Assembly (NCBI RefSeq): GCF_016863535.1
Contig: NZ_BOPB01000014.1
Location: 124,001 to 188,000 of the forward strand
Reading direction: 5' to 3'
From: Micromonospora lutea
GTDB lineage: Bacteria; Actinomycetota; Actinomycetes; Mycobacteriales; Micromonosporaceae
Length of the DNA: 64,000 nt
Part shown: positions 7,918-16,389 of the stretch, piece after piece
Numbering within the stretch: position 1 is the first letter of the stretch
Layout of the letters: every line of letters starts with the position of its first letter
The notes under the pieces: model-generated
What the model was told of the DNA's origin: nothing
The model's input: only the letters and a program-made list of their open reading frames with translations
Databases searched by the model: none
Made by a program: the position numbers and the translations under genes

Positions 7918-9224
7918 GCGAGGGACGGACGGCGCACCAGCTGCCGGTCGGCCGGCGGGTCGCGCAGTGGCGGATACGGCGGAACATGACCCAGCAGCAG
8001 TTCGCCGACCGGATCGGCAAGTCCAAGAGCTGGGTGGACAAAATCGAGCGCGGGGTACGCCGGCTGGAGCGGGTCTCCAACCTCCGGGAGATCGCCGACG
8101 CGCTCCGGATCGACGTGCAGATCCTGCTGCCGGAACGACCGGGACGACCGGGACGGCCGGCTCGGGCCAGCGGCGTGGAGCGGCTGCGCGCTGCCCTGGC
8201 CCGCTATCACGTCGAGGTGCCCCCCGAGCCGCTCGGCCTCGCGCAGCTGCGGGCCGGTCTCGATCATGCGTGGCAGAGCTACCGGCATGCCCGGTACCCG
8301 GTGCTGCTCGATTCGCTGCCCGGCCTGCTGGACGCCACCCGCCAGGCGCAGGCCGCCCGCTTCGGTCGGGTCGCCGACGAACTGCTGATGACGGCGTACG
8401 GCCTCGTCGCCCTGGTGCTGGTGAAGGTGGGCCAGGGAGAATCGGCGTGGCTGGCCGCCGATCGGGGCATGGCCGTCGCCCAGGCCACCGGGGACCCGCG
8501 ACTGACCGGCGTGGCGACCATACCGCTGGCGCAGGCGCTGCGGGCGGTGGGCCGGCGGCGGTCGGCGCTGGATGCCGCTCTTGTGGCCGCCCGCCGCGTC
8601 GCTCCGTCAGGCGATCCGGCGAACAACCCAACCGATATCCCCCTACGCGGGACGTTGCTGCTCCAGGCGGGACTGGCCGCCGGTGGCCTCGGTGACGGCC
8701 GCTACGCGGTGGAACTGCTCGGCAAGGCCGCCGCGCTCGCGCCGGAGCAGCCGGGCGGTACCAGCCACGGGCCGCCGGGCAGGCTGGGCAACGGGCCGCT
8801 GCGTGTTGCGAGCGGCGGGCTGCCGGGCGGGTTGAACGGCGGGGAGCTGGCGATGGAGGGAATTCTCGGGGTATCGGACGGGACGGGTTTCGGAGCGTCG
8901 GTGGAGGCAGCCCGGGTGCTTGTCGAGATCGCCCTCGGGGACACCAGCCTGGCGGCTGCGCGGCACGAGCGGCTGGTGACCGGGGCCGGGTGGTGGTGGC
9001 TGTCGGCCGAGCATCGGGCCGCGTACCTGCTCGATGTCGCCCGCGCGTACGCCCGGATAGGCGAGATGACCCGGGCCGGACGGGCGTTGCTGGAGGCCGA
9101 CAGCACCGCTCGCGGCGAGGTGCGCGACCGGCCGGCGGCGCGGGAGCTGCTCCAGGTCGTGGCCCGGTCCGCCGCCGCCCCGGCCGGCCTGGCCCGCCTC
9201 GCCGCCACCCTGCACACCACCTGA
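7914..9224 (+). CDS. XRE-family regulator with TPR-like C-terminal domain
   Basis: 436 aa. The N-terminal Cro/CI helix-turn-helix (about residues 13-67) reads GRRVAQWRIRRNMTQQQFAD, then IGKSKSWVDKIERGVRRLER. A short Pro/Arg linker leads to a long Ala/Leu-rich helical domain with TPR-like spacing (for example LLMTAYGLVALVLVKVGQGE and YLLDVARAYARIGEMTRAGR). This architecture is common in actinomycete regulators of the Rap/PlcR-like shape, where a peptide or protein may bind the TPRs. The GTG start overlaps the upstream membrane-peptide gene. The ligand and targets are unknown. Confidence 0.88.
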   Translation: MSEGRTAHQLPVGRRVAQWRIRRNMTQQQFADRIGKSKSWVDKIERGVRRLERVSNLREIADALRIDVQILLPERPGRPGRPARASGVERLRAALARYHVEVPPEPLGLAQLRAGLDHAWQSYRHARYPVLLDSLPGLLDATRQAQAARFGRVADELLMTAYGLVALVLVKVGQGESAWLAADRGMAVAQATGDPRLTGVATIPLAQALRAVGRRRSALDAALVAARRVAPSGDPANNPTDIPLRGTLLLQAGLAAGGLGDGRYAVELLGKAAALAPEQPGGTSHGPPGRLGNGPLRVASGGLPGGLNGGELAMEGILGVSDGTGFGASVEAARVLVEIALGDTSLAAARHERLVTGAGWWWLSAEHRAAYLLDVARAYARIGEMTRAGRALLEADSTARGEVRDRPAARELLQVVARSAAAPAGLARLAATLHTT

Positions 9225-9267
9225 GCCGGCATGCTCGCCCGAATCCTCACTCTCGCCAAGCGCCTAC

Positions 9268-9318
9268 GCAATCTTGGACAGTTACCGTTCCACGCGAACG
9301 GAAACTGTCCAAGATTGC
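9268..9318 (+). terminator. 23-bp stem hairpin after the XRE gene
   Basis: GCAATCTTGGACAGTTACCG at 9268 continues to 9290 and pairs with 9296-9318 across a 5-nt loop. There is one mismatch in 23 pairs. It starts 43 nt after the XRE stop. The length and AT-richer arms suggest a dispersed inverted-repeat element used as a terminator. Confidence 0.75.
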
Positions 9319-9460
9319 ACCCGTCGGTTGACGGGCGCCGAGGTCTGCGTCTGGTGCGGCACATGCGTGGCCGTGGCGGCACGACGCGCACCGGAGGCAT
9401 GTCCACCGATGAACTCATGGAGCTGCTACACGCCGACTGATTGGGTCTCAACGTGAGAAG

Positions 9461-9501
9461 GGAACCCTTCTCTACCGTAGGCGTTAATAAGGTGCCCTTC
9501 C
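9461..9501 (-). repeat. dispersed 3'-end palindromic element, copy 2 (after glgA)
   Basis: Read with glgA, it begins immediately after the TAA stop as GGAAGGGCACCTTATTAACG and ends GAAGGGTTCC. It has the same order and orientation as the copy after glgB. It also separates the XRE gene from the convergent glgA. Confidence 0.75.
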
Positions 9502-10695
9502 TTACATCAGTGAGCGGTATAGGTCGAGGGTTTGGGCGGCGACGGCGTCCCAGGAGAAGTGCTCGACCGCGCGCCGCCGCCCGGCTCGGCCCAGCGTCGC
9601 CGCGCGTTCCGGAGCGGCCAGCAGCTCGTTCAGTCGGGCCGCCAGGTCGGCCTCGAAGCGGGCCGGGTCGACGGGCTTGCCGTCGACGGTCTGCTCGATG
9701 GGGACCAGCAGGCCGGTCTCGCCGTCGGCGACCACCTCGGGGATGCCGCCGGTGGCGGTGGCCACCACCGCGGTTTCGCAGGCCATCGCCTCAAGGTTGA
9801 CGATGCCCATCGGTTCGTACACCGACGGGCAGACGAAGATCGTGGCATGGGTGAGCACCTGGATCACCTCGGACTTGGGCAGCATCTCGGCGACCCAGAT
9901 GACACCGGAGCGGCGGGCCCGCAGTTCCGCGACCAGGCTCTCCACCTCGGTGGCAATCTCCGGGGTGTCCGGTGCGCCGGCGAGCAGCACGAGTTGCGTC
10001 TCCGGCGGCAACTCGCGGGCGGCGCGCAGCAGGTGCGGCAGACCCTTCTGATGGGTGATCCGACCGACGTAGGCCACGCTGGGCAGGGCCGGGTCGATGC
10101 CGAGGCGCGCCAGCACGTCGGTGCCCGGGTCCGGGGCGTACTGGGCGGTGTCGATGCCGTTGTAGATCACATGGACCCGGTCCGGATCGACCGACGGGTA
10201 CGCCGCCAGCACGTCCCGACGCATCCCCGCGCTGACCGCCACGATCGCGTCGGCCGCCTCGTACGCCGTGCGCTCGCACCAGGAGGAGAGGGCGTAGCCG
10301 CCACCGAGCTGCTCGGCCTTCCACGGTCGCAGCGGCTCCAGGCTGTGCGCGGTCGCCACGTGCGGCACCCCGTACAACAGCTTCGCGGTGTGCCCGGCCA
10401 GGTTGGCGTACCAGGTGTGGCTGTGCACCACGTCCGTGCCGGCGCACGCGGCGGCCATCTCCAGGTCCACCCCCATGGTCCGCAGCGCCGGGTTCGCGCC
10501 GCTCAGGCTCGCCGGCTCGGCGTACGCCCGCACACCCGGCTCGGTGCGCGGCGCGCCGAAGCAGTGCACCCGCACGTCGCTGAGTCGGCGCAGCTCGCGG
10601 GCCAGGTACTCGACGTGCACCCCCGCGCCGCCGTAGACCTCCGGCGGATACTCGCGGGTCAGCAGGTCCACGCGCAGCGGTGCGGAGTCGGTCAT
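9502..10695 (-). CDS. glgA: GlgA/GlgM-type GT4 glycosyltransferase (alpha-maltose-1-phosphate or glycogen synthase)
   Basis: 397 aa, beginning MTDSAPLRVDLLTREYPPEVYGGAGVHVEYL. REYPP and GGAGVHV are the ADP-glucose-binding N-terminal motifs. The C-terminal GT4 half has SVAYVGRITHQKGLPHLLRA and VCPSVYEPMGIVNLEAMACE (the E-x7-E signature). Its length and position, divergent from glgC 96 bp away, match Rv1212c (GlgM) beside Rv1213 (glgC) in Mycobacterium tuberculosis. That enzyme makes maltose-1-phosphate from ADP-glucose and glucose-1-P, which GlgE then uses. The usual annotation is glycogen synthase. Because glgE is in this window, the GlgM role is favoured by inference. The frame extends far upstream antisense to glgC, and that part was discarded. 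Confidence 0.93.
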   Translation of the reverse strand: MTDSAPLRVDLLTREYPPEVYGGAGVHVEYLARELRRLSDVRVHCFGAPRTEPGVRAYAEPASLSGANPALRTMGVDLEMAAACAGTDVVHSHTWYANLAGHTAKLLYGVPHVATAHSLEPLRPWKAEQLGGGYALSSWCERTAYEAADAIVAVSAGMRRDVLAAYPSVDPDRVHVIYNGIDTAQYAPDPGTDVLARLGIDPALPSVAYVGRITHQKGLPHLLRAARELPPETQLVLLAGAPDTPEIATEVESLVAELRARRSGVIWVAEMLPKSEVIQVLTHATIFVCPSVYEPMGIVNLEAMACETAVVATATGGIPEVVADGETGLLVPIEQTVDGKPVDPARFEADLAARLNELLAAPERAATLGRAGRRRAVEHFSWDAVAAQTLDLYRSLM

Positions 10696-10756
10696 GTCCG
10701 GCACCCTAGTGCAGAATCGGACGCCGTACCGCGCTGTGGAACTGTGCCCGTACGAG

Positions 10757-10785
10757 TGGTGAACCGGCACCGGTATGGATAGCGT
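10757..10785 (+). promoter_or_regulatory. candidate glgC promoter, possibly leaderless transcript
   Basis: TGGTGA (10757-10762), 17 bases, then TAGCGT (10780-10785). Transcription would start at or next to the ATG at 10792, and no ribosome site precedes that ATG. This fits a leaderless glgC mRNA, which is common in actinomycetes. The -35 is weak. Confidence 0.35.
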
Positions 10786-10791
10786 CTGCTC

Positions 10792-12024
10792 ATGGCTGCC
10801 AAGGTGCTCGCGATCGTCCTGGCCGGCGGAGAGGGCAAGCGCCTGATGCCGCTGACCACGGACCGGGCCAAGCCGGCCGTCCCGTTCGGCGGGATGTACC
10901 GCATGGTCGACTTCGTCCTCTCCAACCTGGCCAACGCCGGCTATCTGAAGATCGTCGTGTTGACCCAGTACAAATCCCACTCCCTCGACCGGCACATCAC
11001 CAAGACCTGGCGGATGTCGACGCTGCTCGGCAACTACGTCACGCCGGTGCCCGCGCAGCAGCGCCGTGGTCCCTGGTGGTTCGCCGGCTCCGCCGATGCG
11101 ATCTACCAGAGCTTCAACCTGATCTACGACGAGCAGCCCGACTACGTGATCGTCTTCGGTGCCGACCACATCTACCGGATGGACCCCCGGCAGATGGTGG
11201 AGGACCACATCGCCTCGGGCGCCGCGGTGACCGTCGCCGGCATCCGACAGCCGCTGTCGACAGCCGACCAGTTCGGCGTCATCGAGGTCGGTGAGGACGG
11301 TCGACGGATCCGGGCCTTCCGGGAGAAGCCCACCGATGCCGTCGGCCTGCCCGACGCGCCCGACGAGATCTACGCCTCGATGGGCAACTACGTCTTCACC
11401 ACCCGGGCACTGATCGAGGCGGTCGAACGCGACGCCGAGGACAAGACCAGCAAGCACGACATGGGCGGCAGCATCATCCCGATGCTGGTCGAGCGCGGCG
11501 AGGCGAATGTCTACGACTTCCGCGACAACGAGGTGCCCGGCAGCACCGACCGGGACCGGGGCTACTGGCGCGACGTGGGAACCCTCGACTCGTTCTACGA
11601 CGCGCACATGGACCTGATCAACGTCCACCCGGTGTTCAACCTCTACAACTTCGACTGGCCGATCTACACCGAGCAGCCGCCGTACCCGCCGGCCAAGTTC
11701 GTGCACCAGTGGGGTGAGCGGGTCGGCCGGGCGGTCGCCTCGATGGTCTCGCCCGGCGCGGTCATCTCCGGTTCGCTGGTGGAGAACTCCATCGTCGCAC
11801 CGAAGGTGAAGGTGCACTCCTGGGCGCACGTGGACGGCGCGGTGCTGATGGAGGGCGTCGACATCGGCCGGCACGCGGTGGTCCGCCGAGCCATCCTCGA
11901 CAAGAACGTGCAGGTGCCCGAGGGCGCCGAGATCGGGGTGGACCTGGAACGGGACCGGCAGCGCTACACCGTCTCCGACAACGGCATCGTGGTCATCGGC
12001 AAAGGACAGAAGGTAGAACCGTGA
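10792..12024 (+). CDS. glgC: glucose-1-phosphate adenylyltransferase GlgC
   Basis: 410 aa. It makes ADP-glucose from glucose-1-P and ATP. The N-terminal nucleotidyltransferase fold has VLAIVLAGGEGKRLMPLTTD (pyrophosphorylase loop), AKPAVPFGGMYRMVDFVLSN, and VIVFGADHIYRMDPRQMVED (metal/substrate Asp). The C-terminal left-handed beta-helix shows VISGSLVENSIVAPKVKVHS and IGRHAVVRRAILDKNVQVPE. It is divergent from the glgA/glgM-type gene and feeds it. Its stop lies inside a short repeat-like element, and pgm follows 52 nt later. Confidence 0.97.
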   Translation: MAAKVLAIVLAGGEGKRLMPLTTDRAKPAVPFGGMYRMVDFVLSNLANAGYLKIVVLTQYKSHSLDRHITKTWRMSTLLGNYVTPVPAQQRRGPWWFAGSADAIYQSFNLIYDEQPDYVIVFGADHIYRMDPRQMVEDHIASGAAVTVAGIRQPLSTADQFGVIEVGEDGRRIRAFREKPTDAVGLPDAPDEIYASMGNYVFTTRALIEAVERDAEDKTSKHDMGGSIIPMLVERGEANVYDFRDNEVPGSTDRDRGYWRDVGTLDSFYDAHMDLINVHPVFNLYNFDWPIYTEQPPYPPAKFVHQWGERVGRAVASMVSPGAVISGSLVENSIVAPKVKVHSWAHVDGAVLMEGVDIGRHAVVRRAILDKNVQVPEGAEIGVDLERDRQRYTVSDNGIVVIGKGQKVEP

Positions 12025-12069
12025 GCGCGAGGAGTGAGCTTGCGAGCCCCGCAGTCGCGAACGAAAGGC
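12021..12069 (+). repeat. GTGAGCGCGAGGAG-type intergenic element overlapping the glgC stop
   Basis: The segment starts GTGAGCGCGAGGAGTGAGCT, with the glgC TGA at its second base. It continues through a GCGAGCCCCGCAGTCGCGAA block to GAAAGG, 7 nt before the pgm GTG. CGCGA ... TCGCGA repeats give it weak palindromic character. I associate such blocks with intergenic repeats of Micromonospora and Salinispora (recollection, not checked). Here it also supplies the pgm ribosome site. Confidence 0.45.
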
Positions 12070-12076
12070 TGGCCCC

Positions 12077-13729
12077 GTGAGTGGTAGTCATCCGCGTGCC
12101 GGTCAGCCGGCGCAGCCCGCTGACCTGGTCGACGTACCACGGCTGGTGACCGCCTACTACAGCGAGCATCCCGACCCGGCGGACCCGGCACAGCAGGTCT
12201 CGTTCGGCACCTCGGGGCACCGTGGGTCGAGCCTGCGCAACGCCTTCAACTCCGACCACATCCTCGCCGTCACCCAGGCGCTCTGCGACTACCGGCGGGA
12301 GCAGGGTGTCGACGGGCCGCTGTTTCTGGGCCGGGACACCCACGCGCTCTCCACCCCGGCGGCCGTGGACGCCCTGGAGGTGCTCGCCGCCAACGACGTC
12401 ACTGTGCTGCTGGACAGCCGCGACGGCTACACCCCCACTCCGGCGGTGTCGCACGCGATCCTCGGTCACAACCGGGGCCGCACCAGCGGCCTGGCCGACG
12501 GCATCGTGATCACCCCGTCGCACAATCCGCCGGACGACGGCGGATTCAAGTACAACCCCACCCACGGCGGCCCCGCCGACTCCGACGCCACGAAGTGGAT
12601 CCAGGATCGGGCGAACGCGATCCTCGCCGCCGGGCTCAAGGAGGTGCGCCGGATCCCGTACGCACGGGCCCGCGCCGCCGACACCACCGGCACGTACGAC
12701 TTCCTCGCCGCGTACGTCGATGACCTGCCGGCGGTGCTCGACCTCGACGCGATCCGCGATGCCGGAGTCCGCATCGGCGCGGACCCGCTCGGCGGCGCCA
12801 GCGTCGACTACTGGGGCGAGATCGCCGACCGGCACCGGCTCGACCTAACCGTGGTCAACCCGACGGTCGACCCGACCTGGCGGTTCATGACCCTCGACGG
12901 TGACGGCAAGATCCGGATGGACTGCTCGTCACCGAACGCGATGGCCTCGCTGATCGCCATGCGCGGCGACTACCAGGTGGCCACCGGCAATGATGCCGAC
13001 GCCGACCGACACGGCATCGTCACCCCCGACGCCGGGCTGATGAACCCCAACCACTACCTGGCGGTGGCGATCGCCCACCTGTTCCGTACCCGTGGGCAGT
13101 GGGGACCGGACGCGGCCGTCGGCAAGACACTGGTCTCCTCCTCGATGATCGACCGGGTCGCCGCCGATCTGGGTCGCCCACTGTTGGAGGTCCCGGTCGG
13201 CTTCAAGTGGTTCGTACCCGGGCTGCTCGACGGTGCCGTCGGCTTCGGCGGTGAGGAGAGCGCCGGGGCGTCCTTCCTGCGCCGCGACGGCGGCACCTGG
13301 ACCACCGACAAGGACGGCATCCTGCTCTGCCTGCTCGCCGCCGAGATCATCGGCAGCACGGGGCGTACCCCGAGCGAGCACTGGGGCGAGTTGGCCGGCC
13401 GCTTCGGCGCGCCCGCGTACGCCCGCATCGACGCACCGGCCACCCGGGAGCAGAAGGCCGTCCTCGGCAAGCTCTCCCCCGAGCAGGTACGCGCCACCGA
13501 GCTGGCGGGCGAACCCATCACCGCCACGCTGACCACCGCCCCCGGCAACGGTGCCCCGATCGGCGGCCTGAAGGTCACCACGGAGTCGGGCTGGTTCGCC
13601 GCCCGCCCGTCCGGCACGGAGGACGTCTACAAGATCTACGCCGAGTCGTTCCAGGGGCCGGAGCACCTCACCCGCATCCAACAGGAGGCTCAGGAGCTCG
13701 TCTCCGAGGTACTGATGACCGCCCGCTGA
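12077..13729 (+). CDS. pgm: phosphoglucomutase (alpha-D-glucose specific)
   Basis: 550 aa. It interconverts glucose-6-P and glucose-1-P, linking central metabolism to GlgC. The phosphoserine loop is GIVITPSHNPPDDGGFKYNP (Ser at about 148), the metal loop is ATGNDADADRHGIVTPDAG, the sugar-binding loop is GFGGEESAGASFLRRDGGTW, and the phosphate-binding C-terminus is AARPSGTEDVYKIYAESFQG. The length equals that of E. coli-type Pgm. The GTG start has GAAAGG 7 nt upstream. It follows glgC in the same direction, so the two likely form one transcript supplying ADP-glucose. Confidence 0.97.
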   Translation: MSGSHPRAGQPAQPADLVDVPRLVTAYYSEHPDPADPAQQVSFGTSGHRGSSLRNAFNSDHILAVTQALCDYRREQGVDGPLFLGRDTHALSTPAAVDALEVLAANDVTVLLDSRDGYTPTPAVSHAILGHNRGRTSGLADGIVITPSHNPPDDGGFKYNPTHGGPADSDATKWIQDRANAILAAGLKEVRRIPYARARAADTTGTYDFLAAYVDDLPAVLDLDAIRDAGVRIGADPLGGASVDYWGEIADRHRLDLTVVNPTVDPTWRFMTLDGDGKIRMDCSSPNAMASLIAMRGDYQVATGNDADADRHGIVTPDAGLMNPNHYLAVAIAHLFRTRGQWGPDAAVGKTLVSSSMIDRVAADLGRPLLEVPVGFKWFVPGLLDGAVGFGGEESAGASFLRRDGGTWTTDKDGILLCLLAAEIIGSTGRTPSEHWGELAGRFGAPAYARIDAPATREQKAVLGKLSPEQVRATELAGEPITATLTTAPGNGAPIGGLKVTTESGWFAARPSGTEDVYKIYAESFQGPEHLTRIQQEAQELVSEVLMTAR

Positions 13730-13822
13730 GTCTTGCCCCGGCCTTTCACTGGGCGACGCCTCGGTACGCGTCCGTGTTCTGCACGTGTGGGGGAGGAGCA
13801 GCGCCGGAGGCGAGTGTCCGTC

Positions 13823-13849
13823 CTCAGCGGTGCTGAGTATCCGTACTCA
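13823..13849. promoter_or_regulatory. two overlapping palindromes, possible operator
   Basis: CTCAGC (13823-13828) pairs with GCTGAG (13832-13837). TGAGTA (13834-13839) pairs with TACTCA (13844-13849) across four bases. Together they form a compact alternating structure 105 bp upstream of the permease-like gene. It may bind a regulator or form an RNA switch. No cognate protein is identified. Confidence 0.4.
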
Positions 13850-13953
13850 ACAGCCGCGAATGTGGGCGCGAACCGGCCGCCAGAGAGGTGGTGCTGGTTG
13901 ATCGCTGCCCCTATCGTCATGCCCGGCCAGAGCTGGACGAGGCGAGGAGCATC

Positions 13954-15630
13954 ATGAGCACGGCAACATCCACAGTGCCGGCGGTCCGTACCGGGCCGAG
14001 CCGCGGTGTCCGGATCGGCCTCGGACTCCTCCTGCTGCTTCCCGCGCTACTCGCCCTCGCCTGGTCGTACGCGCTCCCCACCGTGTTGGCGGTATGGCGC
14101 TCGACGACCCGCGACACCATGTTCCGCCCGGCCGAGAATGTCGGCGGCGCCAACTACCAGGCCCGATTCGACCAGGGGATCCTCGGTGACTTCGGGTGGG
14201 CCCTGCTGCTGGCGTTGATCCCAATCGCGTTGGCCCTGTTGGTCTCGCCGTTGCTGGCGCTGCTCGCCGACCGGGCCGGGCGGCGAGCCCGGCTGACCGT
14301 CCGGGCACTGGTTGCCGTGCCGGTCGCGGGGTACGCGCCGGTGGCGCTGCTCCTCGGTTGGCGCCTCGACCGGATCGAACCGGTGGCGGACCGTCCGTAC
14401 GCCACGCTTGTGGAGTTGACCGTGGTCGGTAGCGCCGGGCTGGTCGTGGCGGTCGCCACCACGGCCTTCCTTGGCACCCTTCGGGGTCGGAGTGACCGCC
14501 GCGCCGCGCTGCCGGCGGCGGCGACCGTCGCCGGTCTGCTGGTGCTCGGGATCATCGCGGTCACGTTGCAGAGCTTCACCGCGCCGATGATGTCGGGAAG
14601 GGTCAGCGTTCCACTGACGCATGTGGTCGTCGCCTCGCTGACCCGGATGGATCTCGGTGGCGGTTCGGCCGGTGCGGTGCTGCTGCTGATCCCGTTGGCG
14701 GTGCTGGGACTGGCCGCGACGGTGCTGCTGCTGGTCAGCCGCGCTCGGATCGAGGTGGTCGATGCGACCGTGACGCACGGCGAGCACAAGGTGGCGGTCA
14801 CGCCGGACGTCTCGCGAGGAACCGACGACATGGTCAGGAAGGCCGGTCCGGGCGGTGACAGCCGTCGAGCCGGGATCGGGTTGGCGGTGTTGGGCGTCCT
14901 CCTTGCCGGCTTGTCGCTGTGGATGGCGTGGCCGTGGTTGCGTCGCAGCCTGCGGTTCACCAGCGAGGTGGCGCCGATGCCGTCCGCCAGCCTGGTCGAC
15001 ACACTGGTGGCGACGTGGCTGCCGACAGCACTGTCGGCCATGGTCACGGTCGCGGTGGCGGTGGTCGGCGGTTTCGCCATCGGGGGTCTGCGCCCACTCG
15101 GGCGGTTCAGCGAGTTGTTGCTGCTGCCGTTCGCGCCGTGGCTGTTCGTCGGCACCGGGCCGCTGGCCATCGAGTCCTACCTACGGACCCGCGACGCCGA
15201 TCAGCTCAACACCTTCCTCGGAACGGTGCCACCTGGCTGGGTCAGCATCCCGGCGTTGTTCCTGTTCACGGTGCTGTTCCGGGGTTTGGAGCCCCGCTGG
15301 CGGGCCGGTGGCGGGTTCGGGCGCAGCATCGCCGCCCCGGCGGTGCCGATGGTCGCGTTGGTCGGGCTGGTCACCTGGTTGGTCACCGCCGGACAACTGC
15401 TCTGGCCGTGGCTGGTGGCGCAGACGCCGACGTCCCGACCGGCACCGCTGGAGGCCATGATGCAGGCCACCACGGGACGGGTGCAGCCCGACGACCTGGC
15501 GCTCGGTGCGGTCCTTCCGCTGCCGCTCCTGCTGCTGTTCCTGGTCATGTTCGGGTGGCTGCAGGTGACCTACCTCGACCGGCTGGCGATTCGTACCGGC
15601 CGCCGCGATTCAGCTCGGGTTGACGATTAG
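13954..15630 (+). CDS. polytopic membrane protein resembling two fused ABC permease halves
   Basis: 558 aa from ATG 13954, with GAGGAG 6 nt upstream. The open frame begins 22 codons earlier but without a ribosome site. I count about 12 hydrophobic spans in two blocks of six, divided by a hydrophilic stretch at residues 270-305 (RARIEVVDATVTHGEHKVAV). The first span (LGLLLLLPALLALAWSYALP) leads to a periplasmic loop with STTRDTMFRPAENVGGANYQ, reminiscent of MalF-type permeases. The EAA loop of true binding-protein-dependent permeases is not clear, and no ATPase or binding-protein gene is adjacent. A sugar ABC permease-like or other transport role is only a guess. It converges with the regulator downstream, overlapping by 4 nt. 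Confidence 0.72.
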   Translation: MSTATSTVPAVRTGPSRGVRIGLGLLLLLPALLALAWSYALPTVLAVWRSTTRDTMFRPAENVGGANYQARFDQGILGDFGWALLLALIPIALALLVSPLLALLADRAGRRARLTVRALVAVPVAGYAPVALLLGWRLDRIEPVADRPYATLVELTVVGSAGLVVAVATTAFLGTLRGRSDRRAALPAAATVAGLLVLGIIAVTLQSFTAPMMSGRVSVPLTHVVVASLTRMDLGGGSAGAVLLLIPLAVLGLAATVLLLVSRARIEVVDATVTHGEHKVAVTPDVSRGTDDMVRKAGPGGDSRRAGIGLAVLGVLLAGLSLWMAWPWLRRSLRFTSEVAPMPSASLVDTLVATWLPTALSAMVTVAVAVVGGFAIGGLRPLGRFSELLLLPFAPWLFVGTGPLAIESYLRTRDADQLNTFLGTVPPGWVSIPALFLFTVLFRGLEPRWRAGGGFGRSIAAPAVPMVALVGLVTWLVTAGQLLWPWLVAQTPTSRPAPLEAMMQATTGRVQPDDLALGAVLPLPLLLLFLVMFGWLQVTYLDRLAIRTGRRDSARVDD

Positions 15631-16379
15631 CGCGAGGGCGCTGACGACGATGGCGACGGCACCGGCCCGCTTCGGGATGGGCCGGAGTCGCGGCAGGACG
15701 GCGCCATTCGTACGACGCAGGCGGCAGGCGCACCGAAGGGCTCCAACATCACCGATTTGTCCTGTGCGCCGTCGGGTGGCAGGGCTCCCCGGACCACACC
15801 GAGATGCAGGCCGCACATCGCGTCCGGATTCTGTCCGACCAGCTCCAGGAACGGGCAGCTCATCAGGTGCAGCTCGGTCTCGGTGCGGCCGTCCTCGGTG
15901 GGTTGGCGTCGCGGGCTGAAGCCCAATCCGTCCAGTACGGCCACGACGGTGTCGACCGGGTCTTCGCTGGGCGGCGCCGCAGCGGCCAACTGCCGACCCC
16001 AGTCCTGGCCCACCCGGGCCGCCGTGGCCCGGACGTCGCCGTCAATGCGGGACAGGTATCCCAGTAGGGCGGCCGCCAGCTCCCGGTAGGTGGCGGGGGC
16101 GGGATCGGCCGCCGCCGCTCGGTACCGCCAGGCCGGACGGCCTGGCAGGCCCCCGCTGGCGCGGGCCTTGACCAGCAGTCCGGCCTCGGTGAGCCGGTCC
16201 AGGTGGGCGCGGGTGGTGGACAGGTGCTGCCCGGTACGGGCGGCCACCTCGGCGGCGGTGACGCCGCCTTCGGCGGCGCGCACCAGGCGCAGGATCGTCA
16301 CCCGGCTGGCAGAGCCCAGAGCGCGGTGACGGGGAGTGTCGATCGTTTCCCCGCGGGGGCCGGTCCGCTGAACTTCCAT
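15627..16379 (-). CDS. winged-helix regulator with Cys/His cluster (SufR/COG2345-like)
   Basis: 250 aa. The N-terminal winged helix (about residues 18-80) reads RALGSASRVTILRLVRAAEG, then TAAEVAARTGQHLSTTRAHL (recognition helix). The C-terminal domain has C175, C189, H192 and C221 in HLMSCPFLELVGQ, DAMCGLHLGVV and APAACVVRM. COG2345/SufR-type proteins use such cysteines to bind an iron-sulfur cluster, so redox or nitric oxide sensing is plausible but unproven. The last 30 residues are Ser/Pro/Arg-rich and overlap the neighbour's stop. The ATG lies 11 nt from a perfect 26-bp palindrome, which suggests autoregulation. The divergent hemerythrin gene is the obvious target. Confidence 0.83.
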   Translation of the reverse strand: MEVQRTGPRGETIDTPRHRALGSASRVTILRLVRAAEGGVTAAEVAARTGQHLSTTRAHLDRLTEAGLLVKARASGGLPGRPAWRYRAAAADPAPATYRELAAALLGYLSRIDGDVRATAARVGQDWGRQLAAAAPPSEDPVDTVVAVLDGLGFSPRRQPTEDGRTETELHLMSCPFLELVGQNPDAMCGLHLGVVRGALPPDGAQDKSVMLEPFGAPAACVVRMAPSCRDSGPSRSGPVPSPSSSAPSR

Positions 16380-16389
16380 GTCGAATCAC

